From: Lota lota
Taxonomy: Eukaryota > Chordata > Actinopteri > Gadiformes > Lotidae
Assembly: GCA_026745465.1 (NCBI GenBank)
Contig: JACYXH010000400.1
Span: 675,001 to 739,000, forward strand
Direction of reading: 5' to 3'
DNA length: 64,000 bases
Shown here: piece after piece, positions 1-52,800 of the stretch
Position numbering within the stretch: position 1 is the first letter of the stretch
Layout of the letters: each line of letters begins with the position of its first letter
Position numbers and translations under genes: made by a program
Notes under the pieces: model-generated
What the model was told of the DNA's origin: nothing
Databases searched by the model: none
What the model saw: the letters and a program-made list of their open reading frames with translations, nothing else

Positions 1-431
1 GGGATAAGAGATTCCAGCCACAATCTGTATGGATGGAAAGCTCCAGGGCTGTGGGTTGCCCACCTCATTACCATCCCCGCTGCAGCCTCCCCTCATGGAG
101 CGCTCCTTTGGCGTCTCCGGGCCGCCCAGAACTCCCATCGTGTTTCTCTGTGTCGAGCCCAAGCATACCTTCTCGCTTTCCTCCTCACATCCGCTGCTAC
201 AGGCGATCCACGCCACAACGCCAAGGGCCTGCTTTTCCACTCTATGTAGTCCAGCAGACCACAACATCAGTCAAACGGTTGGGAGGGGGAGGTGTGTATG
301 GATGGGTTTGGATCACAACATGGCGGAGACTCCCCCCTTCTCTCTCGCCGTCGCCACAGCCATGCCGACATTTCCACGGAGTACATTTCAAACCCACGCT
401 CAGGAAAAAACCACAACCTGGGCCCACCTCG

Positions 432-434
<3 letters not shown>

Positions 435-465
<31 letters not shown>
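435..465. repeat. (CA)n microsatellite
   Basis: About 31 bp of near-perfect CA. Confidence 0.9.
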
Positions 466-472
<7 letters not shown>

Positions 473-817
473 GCCGCCCGGACGGTGATCAATCTGAGGT
501 TGTTGTTTTATTTAACACAAAAGGACCTGATGGCAACAGACCATAACAGATGAAATTATAATTATGTTATTTTTATATACAGACCACTGACCAGGGAGAT
601 GATCCCAGACAGATCGGAATTATACTTGATTTTTACATCGCACAACTGAACATGAAAACAAAGAAGTATGTAAAAGAAAAGTAAATGCTGTTTACTTTTT
701 TAACCACTGTTATAGTGTATCCAAACGATGACTGAGGTAGGACCTTGTACTGACAGGAAACAGCCTCTCTCAGTCTCGTTTTCGGTCTCCCAGTCTCCCA
801 GTCTCCCAGTCTCTCTG

Positions 818-890
818 TCCTTTATTGGCATGGAAAACATATATATATACATTGCCAAAGCACAAAAGTAAAGTAAGATACAACATAAGG
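818..890 (+). mobile_element. dispersed teleost repeat fragment (tttattggcatg type)
   Basis: The pattern ctttattggcatgg followed by acattgccaaagcac is a recurrent fish dispersed-repeat tail. It is identified from memory of the pattern only. Confidence 0.35.
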
Positions 891-2088
891 TACAAAATAA
901 ATTGTGAAAACTAAAAAATTGAATTACAGGTAATCGTCTAAAATACTATATGATACAAATTGAAATGTGTACATACAGTGAAAACACTATAATATTAGAT
1001 GATGTGGTAATGTTTGGAATATGGCTGAGTTAATCAAACTATTTCACAGGATTAGGCCGTAGAATGACTTGTCTGAAAACGGTCAAATTATTGACAGTAT
1101 ATGACACTGTACATTGTTGACCCTTATAGGTCCGTAAATGTCTGTATCTCTCTCTCTCCATCTCTTTCTCCCTCCATCTCTCTTTCTCTCTCTCTCGCTT
1201 TCGCCCTCAATCTCTCACTTTCTCAGTCTCTCTCAGCCTCTCGCTCCCTCTCATTAGCTCTAAAGCAGCAACAGACATGGTGCAAAATCTTGCAGGATGT
1301 GGCCCGCCATCTCCATTAGCATGTGCGTGACTTCAGATCCTCCCCCCCCCCCCCCCCCCAAAGAAAAAAAAACCTTCCACGGAAGAAACTTCATGCGGTG
1401 TGGATGCAAACTCCCTGTATGTGTTTTCACCACCACGGCAACATGAAAGACCTTGAGCAAAAACCTGGGCACTGCGTCTCCCTGCACATGTGTGGCTTGT
1501 CTGGTCGGGGAGGTTTCTGGCTGTGTAATAAGTCTCAAGAAAAAAAAAAAAGGAGCAGAAAACGCTCCTATGTACACACTTCCCTATACTCTAGCCGCTA
1601 ATTTGTTGCTCATTAAACGTGTTGCCACTTCTTGTTTGATATTTGAAAGGTTCCTGGGCGCCCCGCTGTGCTGTTAAAGGTTGAGCCAGGGTTGTTATTC
1701 TTTGCCCTGAGGGGTCTTCACGCCAGCCATTAGGCTGCATGGTTCTGCGTCCGCAGGGTTTCCCCGGGCCCTGTATCAGCCCCACCACTAATTACAAACG
1801 CGTTACCAGCGTGGAATGAAAAACGGCACTAAACGGACATAATTTGCAAGGGTCTGAGCTGAGGTGACGACCAGTGAAGCCGCTGATTTATGGGGAGACG
1901 TTTAGCGGGTAGCTGCTGCTACGCTATCAGTGGCAGAGCCATCCCGCCCGCATCAGTCTGCCCTCAAATAGTGGGTTAGCGAGGCCGTTCCACATGGCAC
2001 GCTGAGAGAGCAGCGTATCCATTCCTTCAATATGGAATTTGGACCCCTCGCCGGTCTAGACGCTGGTCTGGCATTTTGAAACGTCGCA

Positions 2089-2110
2089 CCCCCCCCCCCC
2101 CCCCCCCCCC
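2089..2110. repeat. poly-C tract, 22 nt
   Basis: An uninterrupted C run in intronic DNA. A similar C18 run lies at 1342-1359. Confidence 0.9.
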
Positions 2111-3033
2111 GATGACATAACGCTGGTGGTGTGCCCCGTTCAAAATAAACGTTGGGATGGATGTGGCTGTTAAGCTTCTCATAAAATGGACGTTCGTTTG
2201 GAGCTCTAGAAAGCCCGACACATGAAAGGCATGCATATGTATCTCATATACGTTCATATACTTTGGCACTGCAGAGTGGAGAAAAAGGGAGGTTTGGGGA
2301 AAGTAGTGGTGGTGGTTGGGGAGGGGGGTTGAGTCTGGTAAGGGAGACTCCTTGGATGAGTGTAGTTTTAATGGATTACAGCAAGCGGCTGGCTGGGTGA
2401 CTGTATGCACAGCGCAGGAGGAGAGAAGCGCCATAATGACAAAAAGCTTGAAACGTCTGCTGCCGTCCCCCCACACACCCCAGCTCCCCACCATCTCCCA
2501 CTTCTCCCTCTCCTCCTCCTTCTCCTCCTCCTCCTCCTCAGTCCCTGAAGTCATCTGTCCTTGCTCCCTCTCTCTTTCTTTCAATGCTCCAAATGGACCA
2601 TATGAGTTGTGACATTTTATTCCACGGCCCTGATGAAATCACTGCAAAGAGATAGAAGGCAGGACATTTGGGGCCGCAGTGTTCGTTTACACTCTCTTTC
2701 CAGCCAGGCCTCTCCAGACAGATCTGCTTACCGCTCATTGGTCGTTATTAGAGATTACACGCTTCCAATTTCTTCAATTTTTGTGGCCACTGTAGGCAGC
2801 AGTGAATGTGTCACTGTTATTAAAGGCCTCCGCCTATTTAGTGCAATTGCATGCAGCACGAATTTGAAAATGTAATAGAAAATTGGCCCTGAATAGGAGA
2901 AGTAAAAAAAGTTCCACGCATTTCACATCGCATTATACGATGTAATAAATTATTTGGACGGATGGAACAAAGGCAAAAACGATTTTATTTTCTTCCGATT
3001 TTTACTTCCAGTGGACTTTGAAAGAGAGCGAGG

Positions 3034-3166
<133 letters not shown>

Positions 3167-3641
3167 GAGTTTGAAGTTAGCGTTGGTGATGATGAATCTG
3201 CTGTGGTCCAAAGGAGACTGGGAGACGAATGGTGGAAAGTGGACCAGGTTGGCTCCTCTTGGCCCTTTAGCCCCAGATCCCGCTCCATCATCAGGAAGGA
3301 CCCCGGACTGCACAGCTGCACACAATTACATAATTATTGCCTGAGTGACTGTGCCCTCTGCGTCGCATCTGATCCTGAGCTATGAGGAAGGACACGTGCT
3401 GCTGCACTGCACAGGATTGCGGTAGGAGGAGGTGAAAATTCAATGAAATTAGCCTCAGTCAACCCCCCTCCCCCCCCCCTGATTTGAAATTGCGCTCACA
3501 TCTTTTCAAGGATAAATAAGCACACTCTGCACACAGGCTGGATCTTACAGCTGCAACAGCCTCATCTGGTCAAAATTAGGGCCACCCTTCTCTGGCTTAG
3601 CATGTCATAGACAAAAGATGACGAAGTCATGTTCACAGACA

Positions 3642-3646
3642 GGTGT

Positions 3647-3689
<43 letters not shown>
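3642..3689. repeat. (GT)n microsatellite
   Basis: About 48 bp, one ct interruption. Confidence 0.9.
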
Positions 3690-3691
<2 letters not shown>

Positions 3692-4783
3692 AAGCCTCTT
3701 GTCACTGACACGGAGTCATCTTCGCACTCCCCTTTCCCCTATCTTGTTATTACACCGATGAGGATAGAATGAAGTTCCGTTTTAACTTGCGCAGAGCGGC
3801 GAGGAAAGGACCAATCGCGGGCGGCTGAGAGAGGGGAGCTGAGGAGCCCCAGGAGGAAGGGCAGGGGTCGCACATGGTAAATGATTCAGGGGAGGTCGTG
3901 GGTAACCAAGCACAGTTTTTCTCTCTCTTCTTGTGGCCTGTGGAGACCAGTGTGGACCAGTCAGGGGGGTGGGGGGTTTGGGGGGGAGGCTTCTTGACCC
4001 CCATTAATCACTTCCTCTTCCCCATGAGGTCACCGGAGCCCTGACCGAAGACGCCACCACCAACACTGTGTGTGCTACCGCAAGATGACGACGATGGCGT
4101 GGGTGGTTGGGTGGGTGGGTGGTTGTAGATAATGGCGACCAGGACTCTCTCCCTTGTGGCCGAGGCGCAGGCTGAGGCAATGGCCGGAGGGTCACTGAGA
4201 CTTTAGATCTGTGCTCTGGTGAGAGGAAGTGTGAGGGCAGGAACCCCAAGTGAAAGCGACAAGACGACCAGGCCCCCAGTGATGAAGCCTGCCTGCGTTT
4301 GATTCACTGCGCAGTAGAAACGTCATCCTTCATGTTTATTCTATTCCCCCCACAGTTGTCGAGTTGTTGTTTTTCTCCTTCGGCTCCCCCACTCCCGCTC
4401 CCATTTGTCCGCGTGGAAGTAACTAGTAGCATGTGCAGCTATGGATAATTGCCTCTCGGTGACACCGCAAGTAAAAATATAACAAGCAGGGCTGGGGTCC
4501 GCGGGTGAGATCACCGCCAGGGATGAAGTGGTCTCCTGGGAAACACGAGAGAACTTCAAGAAGCTCCTGACCCCTTGCCTAGCTCACTGATGACTAGCAT
4601 GTGTGGCTAGCTCACCGGAGACGGACAGCTGCTAGAGACACTACGCGTACGACCCGGACACCCACACACTTTTTTTTTTTTAAGTACGAAGATATGCGAC
4701 GGTGGAAGTGGAGATGCGTGACAGCCTGGCTTTACCACTCCCTGGTGTAATCCAGGGATATCTGCATCCAAATGGAAGGGGAC

Positions 4784-4786
<3 letters not shown>

Positions 4787-4822
<36 letters not shown>
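4787..4822. repeat. (TA)n microsatellite
   Basis: About 36 bp of perfect TA. Confidence 0.95.
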
Positions 4823-4825
<3 letters not shown>

Positions 4826-6098
4826 GTAGGGGTTCAATACGGCACAAAGACGAAAGATCCATTGGTATTCAGATCACTAAATATCGTGGAGACGCACTCT
4901 GACCCAATGGGTGTCCGATTTGTTGTAGTGAATTATTACAGTAATCTTTATTGAAGTAAAACGAAAACAACTCACGATGTAATGCGCCCATTTATATTAC
5001 ATTTTTGCAACAGTTTTTCATCAAATATGGTTCAAGCCACCTGCGTTTATTATTGGGCAAGAAAAGTTCTGTGTTCATTGCCAACACACATTTGCTTTTA
5101 GACTATAAACACCACCATGTCCCTGTCACCTTACTAATTACCAAGACTAACTTTCAATGATGTAATTTGGTCTCCCCACACCATCTCCCCCACACCATCT
5201 CCCCCCCACCGCCCACCACCTTGACCTCTCTCACAAAAGTAATTATAAAGCCATTAATCAGATTATGTCATTAGGTACACATGGCCTGCCTTCCACTATA
5301 TGACTCAGTGTTAGGTAAACAGAGCAACTGTATTGCGTTTGACAGATTCACTGTTGTTTTTCGGATGGAGCTCTAAGAAAATAAGCCCCCGGAATGAGGG
5401 TGTGCTTGTGTGTGTGTATATGCAAGATAATTGACCAATTTGTGGAGCGACGCAGATGGGCCGTTGATTTTGCTTCTACGTGTGATCTGTTAGAGTGTGA
5501 TCACACACTCCTGGTTATTTTTTGTGTGGTTAAGCGCCGGGCTCTCCCTTAATCCGTCCGCGGAGATCCGTCTCCGTCTCAACCAGAGGTATTCCCTCGG
5601 TCGGTTGGCGTGGACTTAGAAGACTCTGGTTTGCAGAACGACGGTTCTCCGCGACCACAGCCGGCCTGTCCACATTCTTCCATTCTTCTGAAAACACCCA
5701 TGTGCAAATATAACTAGCTGAGGGGAGTAGGGGTATACTGGGAGGTCCTCACATCTGTCTAGGTTTGGCCAAAGATTAACCATATTTGCTAGGCAAATTA
5801 CGCCGGTTAGAAATCACCAAAAAATATATATTGCTAATCTCTTACCACGAAATAGACTCTTAGATGTGTCCGCCTTTTTACTAATTCACCAATTACTACT
5901 GTAATTCTTAACAACAGTCAAGTGGCAAGGTAATTATTGTATACATTGTGCTGCGTGGGCCAAAGTGGCTCTTAAATGCATGGTATCTTTTTTTTTTTTT
6001 TTAAGATTTCTACTTTTATTAGCGAGTAGCGGTTGCTAATGGTGGTATAGCGGAAGAAGCTGTTGTTGTTTGAAGCGGTGGTTCCGAAACAGCAGTCT

Positions 6099-6129
6099 CT
6101 TTCATCACAGTGGGACACTGTGATGAAAG
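6099..6129. repeat. perfect hairpin, 13-bp arms, 5-nt loop
   Basis: ctttcatcacagt at 6099-6111 pairs exactly with actgtgatgaaag at 6117-6129 around the loop gggac. Confidence 0.8.
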
Positions 6130-7090
6130 TGTCTGTCAGCCTTAATAAAAATCATAATGCGTGTTCATAACTGAGAGGCTAAGGGCAGGGCTTCCAGTCT
6201 GCTGTCTAAGCATCGCTGTAGGCCGTGGTACAACGCAAACCTGGTTTGATTTCTAAATTAATATTTTTAATTTGTTCTTACATTGTATTGCACATGGTTT
6301 TATTGAGTGTTTGGTAGAAACATTAAGTGTGCCATGTCTGAGTGACTCACATTTTACACATTTGTGTGGTTTTGATTTTCAGACAGAAATTTTGATATTG
6401 TGTAAGAGCCGATATTGAATTAATCAGTGAGTTTGCCATGTGCACGTGTTTCCAATGGCCTGACCATATAAAACATGAAACAATAATTAAAATATATTTT
6501 GTCTCGGGCGTTGGTGGAGTATTATTTTCAAGCAAAATTTACAAATATCTTCCTTGTGATTTCATTTGCTTCACCTTTTTTGGAAAAATACAGCTCCCCT
6601 ATTAATCTTTTGCAAAAAGCCATGTAAAAATATGTTTATTGTCCCTTGAGAGAGGCCAGAAATGATTTCCATGCTTTCTGCGTCTCAAAAAGAATTGCTC
6701 TCCATTGAGTAACTGTGTTGACTGTTTGTTATTGCTCTTTACATAAAATATTTTAGAATATAATGAAAATGGAGGTTATAGTGCAACCAAGCCATATATC
6801 AACTGTGTCCCTTCATCCTGGGAATTCATTCTCTCAAGAGTCTGATAGAGATCTACACCCCGTTTTTACATCACAGCTATCAGAGTCGTAAAATAGGGGG
6901 GTCTCCAACCCCATAAAAATAAACAAAAGATTTAGCTCCTTGGACTGAAATATAACCTAGCAAATGTTAGTTTCATTTTTATGTTGCAGATGGTGGTGTT
7001 GTTTGAGTCCATCACTGAGTCACCCCACTAAAACCTGAACCTTGGCTCTCATCTCACTCTCTGTCTCCCTCGCTCTCCCCCGTCCTCCAG

Positions 7091-45662
<38,572 letters not shown>

Positions 45663-47375
45663 ACGTCCAGATGTCCAGAGGCAGCACTGTGCCCAGCAGG
45701 CTGAGATCTCGCTCCTCCTCAAAACACTGCCTCACAGCAACCTCTTGATGAAGAAGAAGAAGAACGATACAAAATAAATGATCGACGAAGATCTTTCACG
45801 TGACCGCAATGACCATCAGCTCCACAGAACTCAGTCCGGGTGAACAGCCCTTGACCAGGTATTGCAGGTGAATGTTTTAAAACTCGTATCATATCAGGTT
45901 CAGAAACGTATGAGGACACATGCCTTAATCCACAACAAGCACTCTTTTACTGGACCAAAACAAGCTCAGTCTGAATATACAAAAATAGAGTAAAATGACA
46001 ATCTCCACAAATGACGTTCTCCGTTCTACGGGTGATTCATTGAACGTATGCTAATGCATGGAATACAATAACGGAAAATCTGTTTTGTGAGTCTCAGTTT
46101 TGGTTTATTTGCCTGTGCAGTCCAACCATACCATTCCAAGTGGTGCCTTATAAAAAAAACACACAATTCAATGCAATCGTTTGTTGTCTATCATAATAGC
46201 CCTCCTTTGGTTGTATACATGTGAAATATTGTCATTTCAATCATTAGTTTACAGGGGAAAAACAAAGGCTGGGAAATATGTAGGGAATATTTGAAAAGGT
46301 TATTAATGTATTATTTTCCTTTGTTTTAATATTATTATCCGATGTAATGTTCAATTATATTGAATGTCATGTATGTTTTTGTATAATCATATATCTGAAA
46401 TGTACTTACATATGCCTTATTCTTATATTATGCAGTTTTCTATTTAGCTTTTGGTATTGTGTTTGTGTCACTACTATTTTATCTCCCTGCTATTGATTTG
46501 TTTTACTCTTTTCACCTCTGTGCCTATTTCTATTGCCCTGCCCCAGTCTTCTACTTCACTATTAATAAGACATAGAAATACTTAGACAATCCTACACAAT
46601 TGTACATATCTATCAACAGTTGACCAACACAATCTTATAAGGACGCAGCTATTCAAAAGTAATCTTATGCATTATGTTTTTTAATTTCTTTGACAATGCT
46701 CTCCAAAATGTATTTTAATATCCCTTGCACTGCAGGATTTTAGGTAACAAATGTCCATCAATAACTTTGAGGCATTCTGTGTTTTATATTTTTTGTATGA
46801 TAAATCTGTGAAGTTGAGACAAATTCTGCTTATGATGGGCAATAACTTAACTGTTCATATCAAAGGATTTTTCTTTGATGAAATGATTGTCCAGATTTCA
46901 AAATTGCCGATATATGTTACTTTATTTCCTGAGAGTCTAACAATGCTTAGTAAATTACCCAGGAAGATGAATAAACCCGCACTTTAACATTCTCTTCAAG
47001 ACCAAATATTTGAGATTTATTCACTTTCAATGTAACAAGTAAAAAGCTGAATTGAACTAATCAAACATTTCTTCCAAAGAGCTCTCCTCTTTTCAATGTA
47101 AGTGACGTGTTTAGTTGTCTTTCTTTGAGCATGCACACATTTAAAATGTGGGGATCATTTAGCTGACAATAGCTAACCATATAGCTTCCTAATACATTTT
47201 AAACATAAATATCAGCATGGCTAAACTGTATGTATAATGTTTTTATTGTGTGCCTTATTGTTCTTTCTCAGCTTCGAAACTATAGCATCTTTTTTTATAT
47301 GTAGGCACTACGTGAAACATGTGTCTTTGAAAATGTAATATTTATGAAAAATAAAACGGTGTTTTAAGTACTTTA
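45663..47375 (+). other. nfatc1: probable nfatc1 3' UTR
   Basis: AT-rich, microsatellite-free DNA follows the stop codon for 1.7 kb, in contrast with the repeat-rich introns. It holds several ATTTA motifs and three AATAAA sites: 45773-45778, 46970-46975 and 47350-47355. The last is followed by a T/GT-rich stretch (aagtgttgaagttcttc) suited to cleavage, so I place the main 3' end near 47370. The end point is inference. Confidence 0.6.
47350..47355 (+). terminator. nfatc1: probable distal poly(A) signal of nfatc1
   Basis: An AATAAA hexamer lies 1.69 kb after the stop codon and is followed within 30 nt by T/GT-rich sequence. Earlier AATAAA hexamers at 45773 and 46970 could serve alternative ends. 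Confidence 0.5.
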
Positions 47376-49170
47376 AGTGTTGAAGTTCTTCATTTGCATC
47401 CATGTGTTTTCACCAATTCATTAAACTATCATGATGACAACATTAGCCGTTGCAGTGGTCATTTTTGCACTCTTATAGATTCTCAAGTACTAAATATTGT
47501 ATGCATGTGTTCATGCCTATGCATGGTCTTCATAAAGATAATCAATGCATTCAACAAAAAAACAAAAAACGATAGGCTTTGACACAGCACCAAGTGTAAT
47601 ATACATTATAAAAGAAATACCGATCTGATCTCAAGACACAGATTGTACAAAGAGACATATGTAATTTGGAGAGAGGGGCTTATGGATAGATAATCAATAC
47701 ATTTGAAATTAAATAAAATAAGATTATTTTTTTTCCATGTAGTCAATCTGCCCAATTTATTTTATTACGGATGTGGATTATCGTCATCATTATTACATTT
47801 CTATAAAAAATCCTACACAAAGCCCAGGTTGTTTTTAATGGAGGCTTGCCACCATGTGTTGTGACAGGTAGAGAGGGCTGTGGGTTTTCCAGCGAGTCTT
47901 GTTAGTATTTGGGGCGGTCGGGAGAGAGCCACACTCAAGCTCCTCACCATGGGAAATGGGCAGCCCTCCTGTGTACCACCTGCCCGGTCCTGCACACTTT
48001 TTTCCACCCAGCGAAGTTCCAAATCGCCTATCGCCATAGCGACAGAAGGCAGGCCTAGGCAGTACTCCCCCCGCCACGACCAAAAATAACCCTGCTATTT
48101 ACAGATGCAGTCACACCCCTTTTTCCTGGCACCCTCCGTCCTTACCTCCGACAAAGCCGTACCCTTTGACACAACGTAGGCCTCGATGGCTCCCTGCTAC
48201 GCTTTCCATTGGGAGTCTACCTCTCTCACTCCCTCTCTCACTCTGTCCTCCGCCCAGAGATCAGGATTACTAGGTTGGGGGGTGGGGAGGAACAACAGAG
48301 CGTATCAATGGAAAAACAAATGGGAATGCTAAAAGCTTTTTTACAGACTCGGTTTGTCTGTCCAACATGCTTGCTAGGAAGGCCACAGAGAAATTGATCT
48401 GCCAAAAGGTAGAAATGTCTAAATAAGAACAAAAGGAAAAAGTAGAATATGAGTGAAACAAGTAAAAAGTCCTCCCAGATCCTAATGACAGTAGCACGTG
48501 TCGTTCCCTCTCTCACTGGGCGTACGAGAGCTTCCTCCTGCACACAGCAAAGGGCATGGCTCGGATGTTCCACTGTGTGGATTTATAGTGTCTTTATGGC
48601 TCTTTCCCCTCCATCCCCCCCCACCCCCCCCTACTGTACTCCCACTAGTCCCTTGATTTGGGCATTTTATAAAGTGATTGTATAGGGACAGTCGTGAGGC
48701 CTTTGCCCTCTCCCCTCGTCGGCCATCTGCGGCCAGTAAATCCTCGATATACGCCTGCCAGGAACAGCCCAGTTGACAAAAGCCATGGGGTTGACTTTAA
48801 GAGACACTTGAAGGGATAATTGTTTGACCATGCGCCGGGACCTTTCTGTTCCTTCTTCACATGTGCCGTCTCTCTCTTATCAGACGGGGAGTATGTGCAG
48901 CCCTATCCCTTTTATTTTGACATGCTTTTGAGTGATTGTTTATGAAAGAAAGTATTTAGAAACACACAATTAACCAAGAATCAAGAACGGGTCCGATCAA
49001 CACTCTTTTAATGATAGTTCAAATGAACGGGAACAGTGTGTGTTTGTGTGTGCACATCTGTGAATGTGTGTATGGTGTGAACACATGCGTTGTGTGTGTG
49101 TGTGTGTGGGGGGGGGGGGGGGTCAGGAGGTGAGAGTCCACAGATGCAAAAGGGACCCGTTTCTTTCATT

Positions 49171-49214
49171 GTCGTCTTTGTTGTGTGGATGGAGATCCAC
49201 ACAACAAAGACGAC
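49171..49214. repeat. perfect hairpin, 20-bp arms, 4-nt loop
   Basis: The arm at 49171-49190 (gtcgtctttgttg...) is an exact reverse complement of 49195-49214, around the loop ggag. It is not a simple-sequence repeat. Confidence 0.85.
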
Positions 49215-49533
49215 GCAGATGACCAACCAACACACTGGTCACATCGCTGGTCTGCGGTCACAGACAGACACATGGACACACACACACATACACACACATC
49301 AATGTTTTAAAAGGCCTTCGCAAAGACATCCAGATGCGTCTGGAAAATGTTGTGGTCTTTTATTCTCCATCTGCAATCATTCACCTTGATTCACAATTTT
49401 CTGTCTCTTGCGATGCGTGAAATGTTGCGCAAGGGTTTATCAAATTTGGTGGCAGTGGCATATGTTTGAGTTTAAGAAAGGACGGCAAAGTGAGAATTGT
49501 CCGTCTATGTGATCACTTGTGAGTTCCTCCCTG

Positions 49534-49830
<297 letters not shown>

Positions 49831-52800
49831 AGCGTGTTCAAATTTCACTTGGCTCCGAGGGAGGAGGCCATTGTTTTGCTCTTAATGTTGCTGTACATAT
49901 GCACAATGTTTACGTTAAAGAAGGCTGCAGCATAGCACATTAGGGAAGGCCCTTAATGGGATGAAAGCACTCGGCCTGGGCCAGGAGTTCAGGGCAGGTG
50001 CACTCTCTTACGGTAGATAAAGGAGACTGGCACTGAAGATGAGTTCATGACAATCACTGTGAGGCTTTTAGACGCCTTCTTCATGCTCAATCTTCATTTC
50101 CCTTGACACTGATTTTGCAATAAGGATCCGGAGAAAAAGGGGAATGTCCATCTATTCATTTTAATGATCCCTCATTATTGACTGCTGGCAGGGAGGGGGC
50201 GAGCAAAGGTAATGATTCCTGCCGTTGCTGGCCAATCACTCCCCTTAAAGGAATAGTACTCTAAATAGTAGCACTAATGGATACCCACAGTGACCTCAGG
50301 GTGACCCCTGGACAAAGCGCCAGGGAGCAGATTTACCGACAGCAACGATTTAAACATTGAAAGTTGGTAATTATGCACCTTTTCTGCTTATTCTCTGACA
50401 TTTTACATGTATTACATGTTTATAAGCTAATTCGAACGTTGAATTATTGTAAGTACGATCCAGAACCAAAATAAAGAGAACTTCACACTTTATAAAACAA
50501 AATATGAAAGTTTACATTAGCTGATATCAGAAAACGTATCAGCCAACGTAGATAAGCCAAACTGCCTTCTGTCTGTACAAAAGGTTTGGCAGTCGATGGA
50601 CTGACTAATTCCTGCAGTCTGGCCTGCAGGCCGAAGTCTGCAGTCGATTGGCTGAAAGCCCACTCTGACATTTCCCAAAATGTTTGATCCCTTGAAAACA
50701 TGGAGGTATTTCCTTCACTGACAAAATCTCTACTGAGATTGTCTGTATGAGTGTCTGTGTGTGTTGTTTAAGTGACTATTGATGGATCCATGTGTTTGTA
50801 TGTGTATGTGCATGTGTCTGTGTGCATGTGCGTGTTTCTGCATGTCTGTGTGCATGTGTAAGAATGAATACATACCCATCTGTCCTTCTAGCCATATGAA
50901 TCTGTGGACGTCGGGGTCAGAAGGCACATCATTAATAGCATTCATCTACAACTCTGCCCAAGCCATTGTATACTGAAACTAACCACAAAGACAACAGTAT
51001 AGTCTCCAAAGATTACCTGTCTACTGCACGCTGGCCTATATGAATGTTTTATCATAATAGCTTTTCTTTTTGCTAAGTGCCTGCTTGAGTGTTGCTTTCA
51101 ACTTTTGATTACTTTATGTCTTGCTGCAGAAAAAAAGGACAGGGCCCAGTAGCAGAGTACAGAGTAATGGACCTAACGGGAAAGGTTCGGACTGTCTACC
51201 TCTCTCTCTTCTTTTTGGAGGTAAACGACACCGCGCTACCTATCCAAAACGGCGGTCGCAGAAAGGATCGGACGGAGGAGGTTCCAGAGGCTAGTAGTAC
51301 ACAGACTCAGCCCAGTGGACGGAGAAGAGGGCCAAGCAGGTGGAGAGACCAGGGAAAACAGACATGACATAATCATTTAAATAATGGGGTACGGCAGGGT
51401 TCATATGAGTTCCATATGTTTCGCTCCGTCAGGAAATATAGCATGTCAAGCGTCGCAGTGTAAAGAGATTAATTTACAGATATTGCACGAGGGCCCAGTT
51501 CAACGTTGCTCCATCTGTTTTATGTGGCGAGTCTGATCTCATTTGGCCTATTGTCACGGTTCGGCTGCTCGCTCCGATGTGATAGTTTAGTCTCTTAAAA
51601 ATATATTTTATATATAAATACATCTTTTTCTCTCTTCCCATCCAGACGATTGTGGTTTCCACCCCCCTCCCTCCTCCCAGCAGACGTCTCGTCGCGCGCG
51701 GGGAATGGGGCCGATTGCATAACGGCAGGCGAGACATGATCGTTCCTGGCCTCCTCACGGAATTCAATCATTCTCTGCATTCTCCAGCCCCATGACAACT
51801 GTGCGTTAAGATTTCCCTTACGTTCATTTTGATATTACGTTCACACAAAAGCAACTGGGTGGATGGGAGGATAGACAAGGGGTATAGTTAAATATATTTG
51901 GCTTATTCATAACAGATGAGGGAATCAAAACATACCTAAACTGCTTATTAAATTAGCAGAGGGTGACTAATTACATTCTATTGCAATTCATGGCCATTTT
52001 TTCTAACCACACTTAAGGTAAGACTGATGTATGGGGGGAGGATAGGTGAGGTATGAAACACCAAATGGTCATACTAGCACCTGAATCACAGGATAACTGG
52101 CCATGAGTACCACATTAAGATTTGACCCAGTGGAGCAAAAGTATGACAAATGAACAGAAACAGACCAACGCACAACCTTTGCAGAGACAAAAAAGATTTA
52201 TTCAAAACAGGAGATATGACCATCAATTCCAGTGGTATGTCTAAACACACCAGGGGGACACATCATAGCCACTCTGAGTATGGCAGGGCAAGCTGTTCCT
52301 GTTGATTAGTTAGAGGACTGAAACTTTCAAAATGATTTCATAAATCCTTTAGTACTACATATTGCTCTCTCCATGTGGATGTAGACAGGGATATTATGTG
52401 CATACTGAAAAGAGCTTCCGCATTTCCCAAAGTGTTTCATTTATTCAAGTGTCATTTATGTCATTGATTCAATAGTAAAGCAGCAGTTAATGCTGCAAAA
52501 TTCCCATTTCATCTTTAGTGGCGCTGATCAATACGCTGAGAGGGATCCAAGAAGTCTGCACATTCCACTAATGCATGTTTCACTACTTCTGAGGACATTA
52601 CTGTGGTGCTACACTGCCCTCTAATGTACGTCTATGGGCCTCACTACAAGAATCTTACACCAATAAAGTGCACGCTTTTATTGTTTGTGTATATACACAT
52701 CAAAGTAACAGCTCATTGTCACAGCAGTTTAACCCTGTGCAGCAAAATAAATGTAATAAACCTATAACAATGTTGTATAACATGCTTACAGACTATCGCT

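Noticed and set aside
51089-51367. 92-codon plus-strand frame in the intergenic gap
   Set aside because: No recognised domain and no convincing splice or promoter context. Not called as a gene.
52198-52203. Distal minus-strand AATAAA as an slc52a3 end
   Set aside because: It would need a 4 kb UTR running through a CpG-rich promoter-like patch. The signal at 55343 is closer and has a GT-rich downstream element.
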